The position numbers and the translations under genes are program-made. The notes beneath the pieces were generated by a model. It saw only the letters and a program-made list of their open reading frames with translations, was not told the origin of the DNA and searched no databases. This document shows positions 1 to 7,801 of a DNA stretch of 40,670 nucleotides, in pieces; position 1 is the first letter of the stretch; every line of letters starts with the position of its first letter. The stretch is taken from contig JABDOQ010000020.1 in NCBI GenBank assembly GCA_013043165.1, forward strand, positions 1-40,670, given 5' to 3'. This DNA is from Woeseiaceae bacterium. GTDB taxonomy: Bacteria; Pseudomonadota; Gammaproteobacteria; Steroidobacterales; Woeseiaceae.

Positions 1-335
1 CGATTGCGGCAGAGCGCAATGCCACCCGGGTCACAGCGATAACGCTGAGTATCGGACCGCTATCGGGCGTTGAGCCCGATCTGCTGGAAAACGCCTACCC
101 GCTGGCGGCGGCCGGGACGCTTGCCGAGGAAGCGCAGCTGACAATAGAGACCGCCGAAATCGTTGTGCGCTGCAGCGAGTGCGGCAGCGAGACCACCGTG
201 CCGCCGAACAAGCTGCTGTGCGGGGCCTGCGGAGATTTCCGGACACAGCTGGTCTCGGGCGATGAATTGACCTTGATGCGTGTCGAACTGGATACGCCGG
301 CGGCCGGGGCCGAACGAGCGCCGGTGCCGCAATAG
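1..335 (+). CDS. hypA: Hydrogenase nickel incorporation protein HypA (C-terminal part)
   Basis: HypA binds nickel and zinc and, with HypB, loads nickel into the large subunit of [NiFe]-hydrogenases in the cytoplasm. The reading frame is open at the left edge (codons from position 3) and ends with TAG at 333-335, so only about the last 110 residues are seen. It contains two CxxC pairs (CSEC and CGAC) separated by a short loop, the usual HypA zinc site, followed by a conserved strand with GDEL and an LMRVEL-like end. The N-terminal MHE nickel motif lies outside the window. After the family core there is a short Ala/Pro-rich tail of about 15 residues. It suggests that a hydrogenase maturation cluster lies to the left. 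The next gene, sorB, is convergent and 44 bases away; no clear terminator was seen between them. Confidence 0.88.
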   Translation, partial: IAAERNATRVTAITLSIGPLSGVEPDLLENAYPLAAAGTLAEEAQLTIETAEIVVRCSECGSETTVPPNKLLCGACGDFRTQLVSGDELTLMRVELDTPAAGAERAPVPQ

Positions 336-379
336 ACAACGCTGTCGGCCGGCGGCACGAGCGATGGATTTGTCTGCCG

Positions 380-796
380 TCAGTCCAGGCTTGCCGTTGA
401 ATACGGGTTCGCCGGCATCAGATTTGGCGGGATCGCGGCACGCCGTCTCGCGGCATCTGGCGGGTAGTTCTCGGCAAGATACGCGATGATCCGTTCCTCG
501 GTTCCCGGATCGAATTGCCACAGGTTTTGGGTCTTCTGCATCCAGCGGATCATCGTCAGCCACTGTTGCGCGGTGCCGCGCTGCTGGGTGACCAATTTAG
601 CGGAATGGCAGCCGGTGCAGTTGCCGCGCACGAGTTCCCAGTCGCCGGTCATCTTGAATCCCGTTACCGGGTCGATTGCCGCTTCCGCCGCAACGGCCGG
701 TTCCGGCACGCCGGCCGTTGCGTCCGTTGCCTGTTCTTTCGTACACGCTGCCAGAACTAACGCAAGAATCAGCGACGTAGTCAGTGCCAGTCGCAT
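380..796 (-). CDS. sorB: SorB-like monoheme cytochrome c subunit of sulfite dehydrogenase (lipoprotein)
   Basis: Small c-type cytochrome of 138 aa that probably accepts electrons from the molybdenum subunit SorA and passes them to the respiratory chain. The N-terminus is a lipoprotein signal (hydrophobic run, then LAAC with Cys18), so it should be anchored in the periplasm by lipid. A single heme site CTGCH lies at residues 60-64. Methionines near residues 82-86 could give the sixth heme ligand. A longer open frame extends upstream into sorA, but the ATG at 794-796 overlaps the sorA stop by one base (TGATG) and directly starts the signal peptide, so it is preferred. In SorAB of Starkeya the cytochrome is also a small monoheme protein. 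SoxD, the alternative partner for this enzyme family, is diheme and longer. Identity rests mainly on pairing with sorA. Confidence 0.8.
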   Translation of the reverse strand: MRLALTTSLILALVLAACTKEQATDATAGVPEPAVAAEAAIDPVTGFKMTGDWELVRGNCTGCHSAKLVTQQRGTAQQWLTMIRWMQKTQNLWQFDPGTEERIIAYLAENYPPDAARRRAAIPPNLMPANPYSTASLD

Positions 797-2112
797 CACA
801 CCACCTGCACGGCGATGCGATGGCAGGCGTTGTTGAGGTAGCCCTTCGGGTTCCAGCCCGGCAACACCATGGGCTGCGATCGGCCGGCACTGTCTGTCGC
901 TCGCGCCCAGATTTCGTAGTATCCGACTTGCGGAAACGCGACTTTGGCGCTCCAGTGCTGCCACGCAAATCGATTGGCCGGTGCCTCGAGCGCCGCTTTC
1001 TCCCAAGTTGCCCCGAAATCGGTCGACACATGTACCGCTGTTACGGCCAGGTCACCGGCCCAGGCGTGGCCGCGCAAGGCGAGGGCTTTGCCGTTGGCGT
1101 GCTCGATGCCTGATTTCGGAAACGTTACCAGGGATTTCACGGGCATCGATTCAATGATGCACATATCTTCATCAGGCACCTTTGTGCCCGGCGCTACGGA
1201 TTTGCACGGCACACGATAGGCGGTGCCGGTCATCTTCGGACCGTCGTGGACCTGGTTGCGTACGACGATTTTCCTAAGCCACTTGCCGCTCACCGAACCG
1301 GGCCATCCGGCGCAGACAAAGCGCAACGGGTAACCGTTCATCGGCGGAATGTCTTCACCGTTCATCGCCCAGGCGATCAGCGTCTCGTCCTGCAGCGCTT
1401 TCGCGACCGGCACGCCGCGAGAAATCGGCACTTTATTGGCATCGCCGCTGGCGTGAATATCGGCCCCATAGTAGGCCACGTAGACGGCGTCGTCTTTGAT
1501 GCCGACAAACTCGAGTACGTCTTTCATCCTGACGCCCGTCCATTCCGGGCAGCCAACGGCACCGATCGTCCACTGGTTGCCGGATGCGGGCGGCACGAAC
1601 TCGCTGCGGCCGTTGCCGCCACACTCGAGCTGCAGCTGATAGGTGTAATGTTTGAACTGTTTTTTCAGCTCCGCAATCGTGAGCGTCAGCTCGCGTGCCA
1701 CGGATTCGCCGCCGAACTCGAGCGTCCACGCATCCGCATCTATTCCTGTCGTCGTCGGCGGGATGCCGTTGTTGCGAACGAACAGGTGTTTTGCGGGCGT
1801 AATCCTGTCGTCGAGCAGGTGCGCCGGCGTCTCGGCATTGACGGGCCGGTCGTTGAGTATGACCAGCCCTTCTTTACCGGGTATTTCAAAAGGCGCGTCG
1901 GACTGCGCCAGCGCCGCCGGAATGAGCCCGCCCGGCATCAGGTGGGCAAATGGAATCGACGCGCCGACCGCGGTCGACATCGCGACGAGACTGCTGCTGG
2001 TCAGGAAGCCGCGACGTGTGATCGGATCTGTCTTGCGGCCCCAGAGCGTCTCGTCGGCGGCCAGCGGATCGGCGGCATATAGCGCATGAATTCCACGTTT
2101 ATTATCTTTCAC
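796..2112 (-). CDS. sorA: Sulfite dehydrogenase molybdenum subunit (SorA / sulfite oxidase family)
   Basis: Periplasmic molybdopterin enzyme of 438 aa oxidising sulfite to sulfate. A Tat signal with RRGFL at residues 33-37 and a likely cleavage site near residue 69 (ALA-Q) fits export of a folded cofactor enzyme. The molybdenum-ligating cysteine is expected at Cys164 in the LECGGNGR motif, which is conserved in SorA, SoxC and eukaryotic sulfite oxidase. Further family marks are the GCPEWTG stretch and the C-terminal dimerisation domain, roughly residues 310-438. Start choice: an open frame runs to 2223, but a GTG at 2110-2112 has a GGAG six bases upstream, and a TATAAT box lies at 2159-2164, inside the longer frame. 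The short form is therefore preferred. It is translationally coupled to sorB and divergent from the exporter gene. SoxC is the main alternative, but no sox genes are visible. Confidence 0.85.
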   Translation of the reverse strand: MKDNKRGIHALYAADPLAADETLWGRKTDPITRRGFLTSSSLVAMSTAVGASIPFAHLMPGGLIPAALAQSDAPFEIPGKEGLVILNDRPVNAETPAHLLDDRITPAKHLFVRNNGIPPTTTGIDADAWTLEFGGESVARELTLTIAELKKQFKHYTYQLQLECGGNGRSEFVPPASGNQWTIGAVGCPEWTGVRMKDVLEFVGIKDDAVYVAYYGADIHASGDANKVPISRGVPVAKALQDETLIAWAMNGEDIPPMNGYPLRFVCAGWPGSVSGKWLRKIVVRNQVHDGPKMTGTAYRVPCKSVAPGTKVPDEDMCIIESMPVKSLVTFPKSGIEHANGKALALRGHAWAGDLAVTAVHVSTDFGATWEKAALEAPANRFAWQHWSAKVAFPQVGYYEIWARATDSAGRSQPMVLPGWNPKGYLNNACHRIAVQVV

Positions 2113-2158
2113 AATTTGCTCCGACTTGGAATTAACGAAAATCAGACCGATGTCGTCA

Positions 2159-2164
2159 ATTATA
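2159..2164 (-). promoter_or_regulatory. Probable -10 element of the sorAB promoter
   Basis: Read on the minus strand this is a perfect TATAAT, in an A/T-rich patch (about 2098-2180) that contrasts with the GC-rich surroundings. A transcript starting about 7-8 bases downstream would have a leader of about 40 bases before the GTG start at 2112, which carries its own GGAG. No good -35 hexamer was found 16-18 bases upstream, so an activator may be needed or the call may be wrong. Confidence 0.45.
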
Positions 2165-2194
2165 AAACAAAAATTTGCCTGTTGCCGATGATTC

Positions 2195-2206
2195 CGACGA
2201 TCGTCG
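2195..2206. promoter_or_regulatory. 12-bp perfect palindrome in the sorA/yeiH divergent region
   Basis: CGACGATCGTCG is a perfect palindrome about 30 bases upstream of the proposed sorA -10 box and 160 bases before the exporter gene. It could be an operator for a dimeric regulator serving both directions. Short GC-rich palindromes also arise by chance, so the call is weak. Confidence 0.25.
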
Positions 2207-2234
2207 CGACGCAGGGCGTACATTCGTGTAAATC

Positions 2235-2249
2235 AAACACACCGTGTTT
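2235..2249. promoter_or_regulatory. 6-3-6 inverted repeat in the sorA/yeiH divergent region
   Basis: AAACAC, three bases (ACC), then GTGTTT form a perfect inverted repeat in the 254-base region between the divergent sorA and exporter genes. It may be an operator half-site pair. No matching copy was recognised elsewhere in the window by eye. Confidence 0.25.
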
Positions 2250-2366
2250 CCTGCTGCTCATAATTCCGTTCGCGCGCAATTTTCCGCGCCACGCTCACCG
2301 ACATGATATCGTGGCGCAAATTCCGATTCGGAAAGTAGACTCCGACATCCAAACGAGAGATTTGCA

Positions 2367-3359
2367 ATGACGAGGGCGATTGATACGGCGCGCGCCGCGA
2401 TGCCAGGCCTGCTGCTGAGTGCGACCATCGCACTCGCCGTAAGATTCGTCAGTGACCGGCTCGGCGGGCCGGCCATGTTGTATGCCTTGTTATTCGGGAT
2501 GGCGTTCAACTTTCTTACCGAGGATGAGCGTTTTGCAAGCGGCATTCGTTTTGCAAGTCGCCATATTCTCCGCATCGGAGTCGCGCTGCTCGGCCTGCGC
2601 ATTACGATGGGAGAGGTTATGGAACTCGGCTGGCCCGTTGTTGCCCTGATCGTCGTGAGCGTGGTGGCGACAATTTTATTTGGCGGACTCATTGGACGCG
2701 CCTTTGGCTTGAAAGGTGGCCAGTCCGTTCTCTCGGCAGGAGCGGTCGCGATCTGTGGCGCGTCCGCGGCGCTTGCGATCGCGTCAGTGCTGCCGACGCA
2801 CAAAGACCATGAGCGCAACACGATCCTGACCGTTGCCGGCGTTACGGCATTAAGTACGGTCGCAATGGTCGTCTACCCGGTACTCGTTACGTTTCTGCAC
2901 TATGACAATTCAACGGCAGGCGTTTTTCTCGGAGCGACGATTCACGATGTAGCGCAGGTGGTGGGCGCCGGGTATATCATCTCCGATCAAACGGGTGAGA
3001 TCTCCACACTCGTGAAACTCATTCGCGTTGCCTGCCTGGTGCCAGTGGTTGTCGCAATCTCGCTCATAACGCATCGCCACCGATCCCCGGAGGCCGGCAA
3101 AGCGCCCTTGCTGCCGTGGTTTCTTGTCGCCTTTGTCGTGCTCGTCATCGTCAACAGCCTGGGCTGGGTCTCGGGAGAAGCGCACAACATGCTTACACCT
3201 GTCTCGAGCTGGTGCCTGCTCACGGCCGTGGCGGCTCTCGGGGTCAAGACCTCACTCAAGGCGCTGGCCGACGTCGGCCCCGCACCGGTTACCGTTATGG
3301 TCGTTCAGACCGTGTTTCTTGCAGCGTTCGTGATTGGCGGCGTCGCGCTGATCAGATAA
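2367..3359 (+). CDS. yeiH: YeiH/UPF0324 family putative sulfate exporter
   Basis: Integral membrane protein of 330 aa with about ten hydrophobic segments spread along its length, of the YeiH (conserved hypothetical 698, PF03601) family. Visible family features are the early Gly-rich segment with LYALLFGMAFNFL, the central CGASAALAIASV stretch, and the FLGATIHDVAQVVGAG motif around residues 185-205. Members near sulfur-oxidation or taurine-degradation genes have been proposed to export sulfate. Here the gene lies between a sulfite dehydrogenase and ATP sulfurylase, which supports exit of sulfate (or sulfite) from the cytosol. The ATG at 2367 follows a GAGAGA-type ribosome site. Transport substrate is inferred from context, not from visible residues. 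Confidence 0.75.
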   Translation: MTRAIDTARAAMPGLLLSATIALAVRFVSDRLGGPAMLYALLFGMAFNFLTEDERFASGIRFASRHILRIGVALLGLRITMGEVMELGWPVVALIVVSVVATILFGGLIGRAFGLKGGQSVLSAGAVAICGASAALAIASVLPTHKDHERNTILTVAGVTALSTVAMVVYPVLVTFLHYDNSTAGVFLGATIHDVAQVVGAGYIISDQTGEISTLVKLIRVACLVPVVVAISLITHRHRSPEAGKAPLLPWFLVAFVVLVIVNSLGWVSGEAHNMLTPVSSWCLLTAVAALGVKTSLKALADVGPAPVTVMVVQTVFLAAFVIGGVALIR

Positions 3360-3377
3360 TCTGCCGCAGGATCTGAT
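3351..3377 (+). promoter_or_regulatory. Hairpin spanning the yeiH stop, upstream of sat
   Basis: ATCAGAT (3351-3357) pairs perfectly with ATCTGAT (3371-3377), and an inner CTG/CAG pair (3361-3363 with 3367-3369) shortens the loop. It overlaps the exporter stop codon. No run of T follows, so it is not a standard intrinsic terminator. It could be an mRNA-processing or partial-termination signal that separates yeiH from sat. Confidence 0.35.
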
Positions 3378-3412
3378 ACAAACATCGATTCTCACAAAAA
3401 GAAAATACTTTT

Positions 3413-4591
3413 ATGTCGAAACTGGTTCCACCGCACGGCTCGGATTCCCTGCAGCCACTCCTATTGCCCGAGGCCGAGAGAGCCGGCGAGGCCGATCGCG
3501 CAAAGCGCCTGAAACAGGTGCCGCTTTCGAGCCGCGAAGTGTCTGACTTGTTGATGCTCGGCATGGGTGCCTACACGCCGCTCGAAGGATTCATGGGCAA
3601 CGCTGACTGGCAGAGCTGCTGCGAACACATGACGCTCGCCAACGGGCTCTTCTGGCCGATTCCGATTACGCTGTCTTGCGCGCAGGAACTCGGTGACCGC
3701 ATCGACATCGGCGAGGACGTTGCCCTGGTCGATGGCTCGGACGGAGAATTGCTCGGCATCCTCACCGTCGAGGTGAAATACGCGGTCGATCGCGCGTTCG
3801 AATGCTCACAGGTATTTCGTACGACCGATGTCTCGCATCCGGGCGTCAGCAAGGTAATGAGCCAGGGCCCGGTCAATCTCGGCGGGCCAGTGCGGACCGT
3901 GTCGGAAGGTCATTTCCCCGCAACCTATGCCGGGCTCTATTATCGACCGGCCGAGACGCGGGCGATGTTCCTGGAAAAGGGCTGGTCGAAGGTTGCCGCT
4001 TTCCAGACGCGCAACCCGATGCACCGCAGCCACGAGTACCTCGCCAAGATCGCCATCGAGATCTGTGATGGCGTGCTGATTCACCAGGTACTGGGTGCGC
4101 TGAAGCCGGGCGACATCCCCGCTGACGTGCGGGTGCGGGCGATAAACGCACTTGCCGACAACTATTTCGTGCAAGGCACCATCCTGCAGGCCGGCTATCC
4201 AATCGAGATGCGCTACGCCGGGCCGCGCGAAGCGCTGCTGCACGCCGTATTCCGACAAAATTTCGGTTGCTCGCACCTTGTGGTCGGTCGCGATCATGCC
4301 GGCGTCGGAGATTTCTACGGGCCGTACGACGCCCACCATATTTTCGACGAGCTTCCGCCGGGCAGCATGCAAACCGAGCCGCTCAAGATCGATATCACCT
4401 TTTATTGCTACAAGTGCAAGGGCATGGCAACAGGCAGGACCTGTCCGCACGAGCCCGCCGATCGGCTCGCCATCTCCGGTACGCGATTGCGCGAGATGTT
4501 CGCCAACGGCGAAGCAATTCCGCCGGAGTTCAGCCGACCCGAGGTCGTTGACGTGCTGCGGGAATTTTACGAACAGCCGACCGGTCAGTAA
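3413..4591 (+). CDS. sat: Dissimilatory sulfate adenylyltransferase (ATP sulfurylase)
   Basis: Sat, 392 aa, single-chain archaeal/bacterial type. In sulfur oxidisers it runs in the direction APS plus pyrophosphate to sulfate plus ATP, conserving energy by substrate-level phosphorylation. Nucleotide-binding motifs are clear: [10 protein letters not shown] at residues 198-207 and GRDHAG at 292-297, followed by VGDFYG. A C-terminal CYKCKG plus a later Cys-Pro-His may bind zinc, as in several bacterial Sat proteins. No APS-kinase domain is attached, which fits dissimilatory use. The start has only a weak A-rich ribosome site (AAAAAGAAAA), but the N-terminal sequence fits the family from here. It precedes aprMBA, the source of its APS substrate. 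Confidence 0.95.
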   Translation: MSKLVPPHGSDSLQPLLLPEAERAGEADRAKRLKQVPLSSREVSDLLMLGMGAYTPLEGFMGNADWQSCCEHMTLANGLFWPIPITLSCAQELGDRIDIGEDVALVDGSDGELLGILTVEVKYAVDRAFECSQVFRTTDVSHPGVSKVMSQGPVNLGGPVRTVSEGHFPATYAGLYYRPAETRAMFLEKGWSKVAAFQTRNPMHRSHEYLAKIAIEICDGVLIHQVLGALKPGDIPADVRVRAINALADNYFVQGTILQAGYPIEMRYAGPREALLHAVFRQNFGCSHLVVGRDHAGVGDFYGPYDAHHIFDELPPGSMQTEPLKIDITFYCYKCKGMATGRTCPHEPADRLAISGTRLREMFANGEAIPPEFSRPEVVDVLREFYEQPTGQ

Positions 4592-4600
4592 TCCATCGGA

Positions 4601-4630
4601 TTGACAGCACAGCCCGATAGGCTTTATAAG
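4601..4630 (+). promoter_or_regulatory. Sigma-70-like promoter of aprMBA
   Basis: A perfect TTGACA at 4601-4606 is followed after 17-18 bases by TTATAA/TATAAG (4624-4630). The predicted transcript start near 4637 leaves a leader of about 50 bases before the aprM ATG at 4687, which has GGGGA six bases upstream. The promoter begins only ten bases after the sat stop, so aprMBA can be transcribed apart from sat. It also argues against the upstream ATG at 4648 as the aprM start. Confidence 0.65.
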
Positions 4631-4686
4631 TATTAGAAAAATCGAATATGCTTAATTCGGCCGCGACTTACTTTTGGGGAAATGTA

Positions 4687-5469
4687 ATGTTCACGACTAA
4701 TCCGTTCGCCGGGCTTTCGGCATTCATATCACCGTCTGTCATGCAGACCTACATCGTCGTCATGATCATCCTGGTTGCGGGCGGAACCATCTACGATGTC
4801 CTGCATAAAAAGAGCGCCCGATACTTCCGCGAAAACATGCGTAAATCAAAAGCCGAGGGAAGCAAAGTCGGTGGCGGCGAAATGATTTCCATTGCGGTCA
4901 AGACTGCCGTCGTGGACGTCGCGACGTCAGGTGAGTTCTGCAATCCCCGGCGCAGGATTGCCCACCTCCTGACGATGTACGGATTTATCCTCTTTGCAGT
5001 GACGACCGCGATCATGGTGTTCCGTTACCCGACGCCGGATGTTTCGACACCCGCCATCCTGCCGTTGCTGTGGTGGCTCGGGGCCGCGATGATCTGCGTC
5101 GGCGGTTACTGGTTCTGGTTTTTCATTCGCGCCGATGTTTCGGCCGAAGGAAACTCGCCGTTTCGCATCATGCGTGCGGATCTGTTCGTACTTTCGCTAC
5201 TCGCGAGCGCGACATTTGCGCTGCTCTGGTCGTTTCTTCAGGTGGCCGGTAACGCGTGGGCAAATGTGTTCTTCGGCCTGCATGTCATCGCTACTACCGT
5301 GTTGTTCGGATCCGTACCCTGGTCCAAATTCGCTCACATGTTTTTCAAGCCCGCAGCGGCCTTCGAGAAAAGGGTGTCGGAAGCGAACGGCTCGAGGAGC
5401 AACCTGCCGGCTCCTGCCGATAAACCCGAAAAATTTGGCAGCCCCGTCGAACATTCTCGCCACTACTAA
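4687..5469 (+). CDS. aprM: AprM, membrane anchor for adenylylsulfate reductase
   Basis: Membrane protein of 260 aa with about five transmembrane segments, near residues 20-38, 90-110, 120-145, 165-185 and 195-215, resembling respiratory gamma-type quinone-interacting anchors. In Allochromatium-type sulfur oxidisers AprM tethers AprBA to the membrane and passes electrons to quinone in place of QmoABC. The C-terminus is a hydrophilic, Pro/Lys-rich cytoplasmic tail of about 40 residues. The start at 4687 is chosen because GGGGA precedes it at the right distance and the promoter lies just upstream; an in-frame ATG at 4648 has no ribosome site. It is followed by aprB after 21 bases. Its position directly before aprBA is the strongest evidence. 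Confidence 0.85.
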   Translation: MFTTNPFAGLSAFISPSVMQTYIVVMIILVAGGTIYDVLHKKSARYFRENMRKSKAEGSKVGGGEMISIAVKTAVVDVATSGEFCNPRRRIAHLLTMYGFILFAVTTAIMVFRYPTPDVSTPAILPLLWWLGAAMICVGGYWFWFFIRADVSAEGNSPFRIMRADLFVLSLLASATFALLWSFLQVAGNAWANVFFGLHVIATTVLFGSVPWSKFAHMFFKPAAAFEKRVSEANGSRSNLPAPADKPEKFGSPVEHSRHY

Positions 5470-5490
5470 TCAGCCCAAGGAACTAAAATC

Positions 5491-5952
5491 ATGCCTACAT
5501 TTGTTTACATGACGCGTTGCGACGGCTGCGGGCACTGCGTCGATATATGTCCGTCCGACATCATGCACATCGACAAGACCACTCGCCGTGCCTATAACAT
5601 CGAACCCAATATGTGCTGGGAGTGTTACTCCTGCGTAAAGGCCTGTCCGCAGAACGCGATCGACGCACGTGGTTATGCCGACTTTGCGCCGCTTGGCCAT
5701 AGCGTACGGGTCCTGCGCGAACCCGAGAAAGGCACGATCTCCTGGAAGGTCAAATTCCGTAACGGCCATGAGAAAAATTTCGAATCCCCGATCCGCACGA
5801 CGAAATGGGGCACGATTCCGTCGCCGGCGGAGCTCCCCCCGCCAAGCGAGGCCGACTTCAAGAACCAGGAGCTCGCGCACGAACCGGATGCACTGAATAT
5901 TGATGGGTTGCCCGCGTTGTCTCCGGACCGACTCAAACTGGGAGTTGTCTAA
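5491..5952 (+). CDS. aprB: Adenylylsulfate reductase beta subunit
   Basis: AprB, 153 aa, carries two [4Fe-4S] clusters that move electrons between the AprA flavin and the membrane anchor. The cluster motifs are Cys10-Cys13-Cys16-Cys20 and Cys42-Cys45-Cys48-Cys52, in the N-terminal ferredoxin-like half. The rest is the three-stranded segment and long C-terminal tail that wraps around AprA in known structures. Length and motif spacing match the family. The gene starts 21 bases after aprM and its stop overlaps the aprA ATG by one base (TAATG), so A and B subunits are made in a coupled way. The enzyme here should run oxidatively: sulfite plus AMP to APS. Confidence 0.96.
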   Translation: MPTFVYMTRCDGCGHCVDICPSDIMHIDKTTRRAYNIEPNMCWECYSCVKACPQNAIDARGYADFAPLGHSVRVLREPEKGTISWKVKFRNGHEKNFESPIRTTKWGTIPSPAELPPPSEADFKNQELAHEPDALNIDGLPALSPDRLKLGVV

Positions 5953-7796
5953 TGGGCTTGTTCTCGCGAAGAAAAACGGTATATGTCGATTCCGACGTTC
6001 TGGTTATTGGTGGCGGCATGGCCGGCTGCGGCGCCACCTACGAGGCCCGTTATTGGGGGCGCGACCTCAATATCGTCTGTGTAGAAAAGGCGAACATCGA
6101 GCGCAGCGGTGCCGTCGCCCAGGGCCTGTATGCGATCAACTGTTACATGGGCATGCAATGGGATGAGAACCAGCCCGAAGACCATGTCCGCTACGCCCGC
6201 AATGACCTGATGGGCCTCGTGCGCGAAGACCTCGGCTACGACATCGCGCGGCATGTGGACTCGTCCGTGCACAAGTTCGAGGAGTGGGGCCTGCCGATCA
6301 TGCGAGACCCGGAAACGGGGCGTTACATGCGCGAAGGCAAATGGCAGATCATGATTCACGGCGAAAGCTACAAGCCGATCGTCGCCGAGGCCGCGCGCAA
6401 AGCCGCCAGCAAGGTATACAACCGCATCATGGTGACTCACCTGCTGATGGATAAGACGAAAGCCAACCGTGTCGCCGGCGCTGTTGGTTTCAATGTCCGT
6501 ACCGGTGACTTCTACGTCTTCCGCGCGCCGGCCGTGATCGTCGCCGCCGGCGGTGCATCACATATTTACAAACCGCGTGCGGTTGGCGAGGGCATGGGGC
6601 GTACCTGGTATGCGCCATGGAGCAGCGCCAGCGCCTATGCGTTGCCGATTCTCGCTGGCGCCAAGATGACACAGATGGAGAATCGCATCGTTCTCACCCG
6701 ATTCAAGGACGGTTATGGTCCGGTCGGCGCCTACTTCCTGCATCTGAAAACCTACACCGAAAATGCCTACGGCGATGAATACGAGTCCAACTGGTACGAG
6801 AACACCAAGGAGCTGGTGGGTGACTACATAGACCGGCACCCGGTGCCAACCTGCCTGCGCAATCACGCCATACTTGAAGAGGTGAAGGCCGGCAGAGGTC
6901 CGATTCGCATGGTAACGAAGGAAGCGTTTCAGGATCCGCACAAGGAAACCATCGGCTGGGAAAACTTCCTCGGCATGACTATCGGCCAGGCGGTCGTGTG
7001 GGCATCGCAGAATGTCGATCCTAAGCACACCAATCCCGAGTTAACGACGTCCGAGCCCTACGTCATGGGATCGCACGCCACGTGCTCCGGCGCCTGGGCC
7101 AGTGGTCCGGAGGATTACGCCCCGTCCGAGTACCAGTGGGGTTACAACCGAATGATGACCGTTGACGGTCTTTTCGGCGCGGGCGACACCATTGGCGGTA
7201 CCGCCCACAAGTTCTCCTCAGGGTCTTTTGCCGAAGGTCGGATCGCTGCGAAGGCGGCAGTCAACTATGTGAAGGACCTGGGCAAGGAACGACCGCAGGT
7301 AAGTGAGGCGGAGTACCAGAATCTGAAGCAGGTGGTTTTCCAGCCCATGGAGAATTACGAAGTGGGCCGCAATGAAATCGTCGCGGGAACCGTTTCGCCG
7401 AGCTACCTCCTGCCGATCAGTGGCCTGCAGCGTCTCGAAAAAATCATGGATGAATACGTCGGCGGCATCAGCGCACACTACATGACCAACGAACCGTTAC
7501 TGACTCGCGGACTGGAGCTGCTCGGCATGCTCAAGGAAGACCTCAATAAACTCGGGGCCGAGGACCTGCACCAGTTACAACGAGCATGGGAATTGCAGCA
7601 TCGGGTCCTGGCTTCCGAGTCCGTCGCCCATCACACGATGTTCCGCAAGGAGACGCGCTGGCCGGGATATTACTATCGCGGCGATCACATGAAGCTCGAC
7701 GATAAAGACTGGCATTGCTTCACTCTGTCCCAATACGACCGGGAATCCGGAGAGTGGGCAATGGAAAAAGCCCCGGTCTATCACATCGTTGATTAA
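5952..7796 (+). CDS. aprA: Adenylylsulfate reductase alpha subunit
   Basis: AprA, 614 aa, flavoenzyme of the fumarate-reductase/succinate-dehydrogenase flavoprotein superfamily. It forms APS from sulfite and AMP in sulfur oxidation. The FAD dinucleotide fold begins with GGGMAGCG at residues 20-27. Later family segments include the MGSHATCSGAW stretch, carrying a histidine of the expected substrate region, and the GAGDTIGGTAHKFSSGSFAEGR-like FAD-capping segment, broken here only to name its parts. Length is typical for the family. It is coupled to aprB by a one-base overlap and followed after five bases by a metallophosphoesterase. With AprM and Sat next door, and no qmo genes, the oxidising direction is most likely. 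Confidence 0.97.
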   Translation: MGLFSRRKTVYVDSDVLVIGGGMAGCGATYEARYWGRDLNIVCVEKANIERSGAVAQGLYAINCYMGMQWDENQPEDHVRYARNDLMGLVREDLGYDIARHVDSSVHKFEEWGLPIMRDPETGRYMREGKWQIMIHGESYKPIVAEAARKAASKVYNRIMVTHLLMDKTKANRVAGAVGFNVRTGDFYVFRAPAVIVAAGGASHIYKPRAVGEGMGRTWYAPWSSASAYALPILAGAKMTQMENRIVLTRFKDGYGPVGAYFLHLKTYTENAYGDEYESNWYENTKELVGDYIDRHPVPTCLRNHAILEEVKAGRGPIRMVTKEAFQDPHKETIGWENFLGMTIGQAVVWASQNVDPKHTNPELTTSEPYVMGSHATCSGAWASGPEDYAPSEYQWGYNRMMTVDGLFGAGDTIGGTAHKFSSGSFAEGRIAAKAAVNYVKDLGKERPQVSEAEYQNLKQVVFQPMENYEVGRNEIVAGTVSPSYLLPISGLQRLEKIMDEYVGGISAHYMTNEPLLTRGLELLGMLKEDLNKLGAEDLHQLQRAWELQHRVLASESVAHHTMFRKETRWPGYYYRGDHMKLDDKDWHCFTLSQYDRESGEWAMEKAPVYHIVD

Positions 7797-7801
7797 AGCT
7801 A

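Noticed and set aside
2113-2223. N-terminal extension of sorA to position 2223
   Set aside because: The extension has no ribosome site or signal character, contains a TATAAT box on the same strand, and the GTG at 2112 has a proper GGAG and leads straight to the Tat signal.
4687-7796. Sulfate-reducing role of apr and sat
   Set aside because: AprM in place of QmoABC, no dsrAB, and neighbours SorAB and sHdr favour the oxidative direction.
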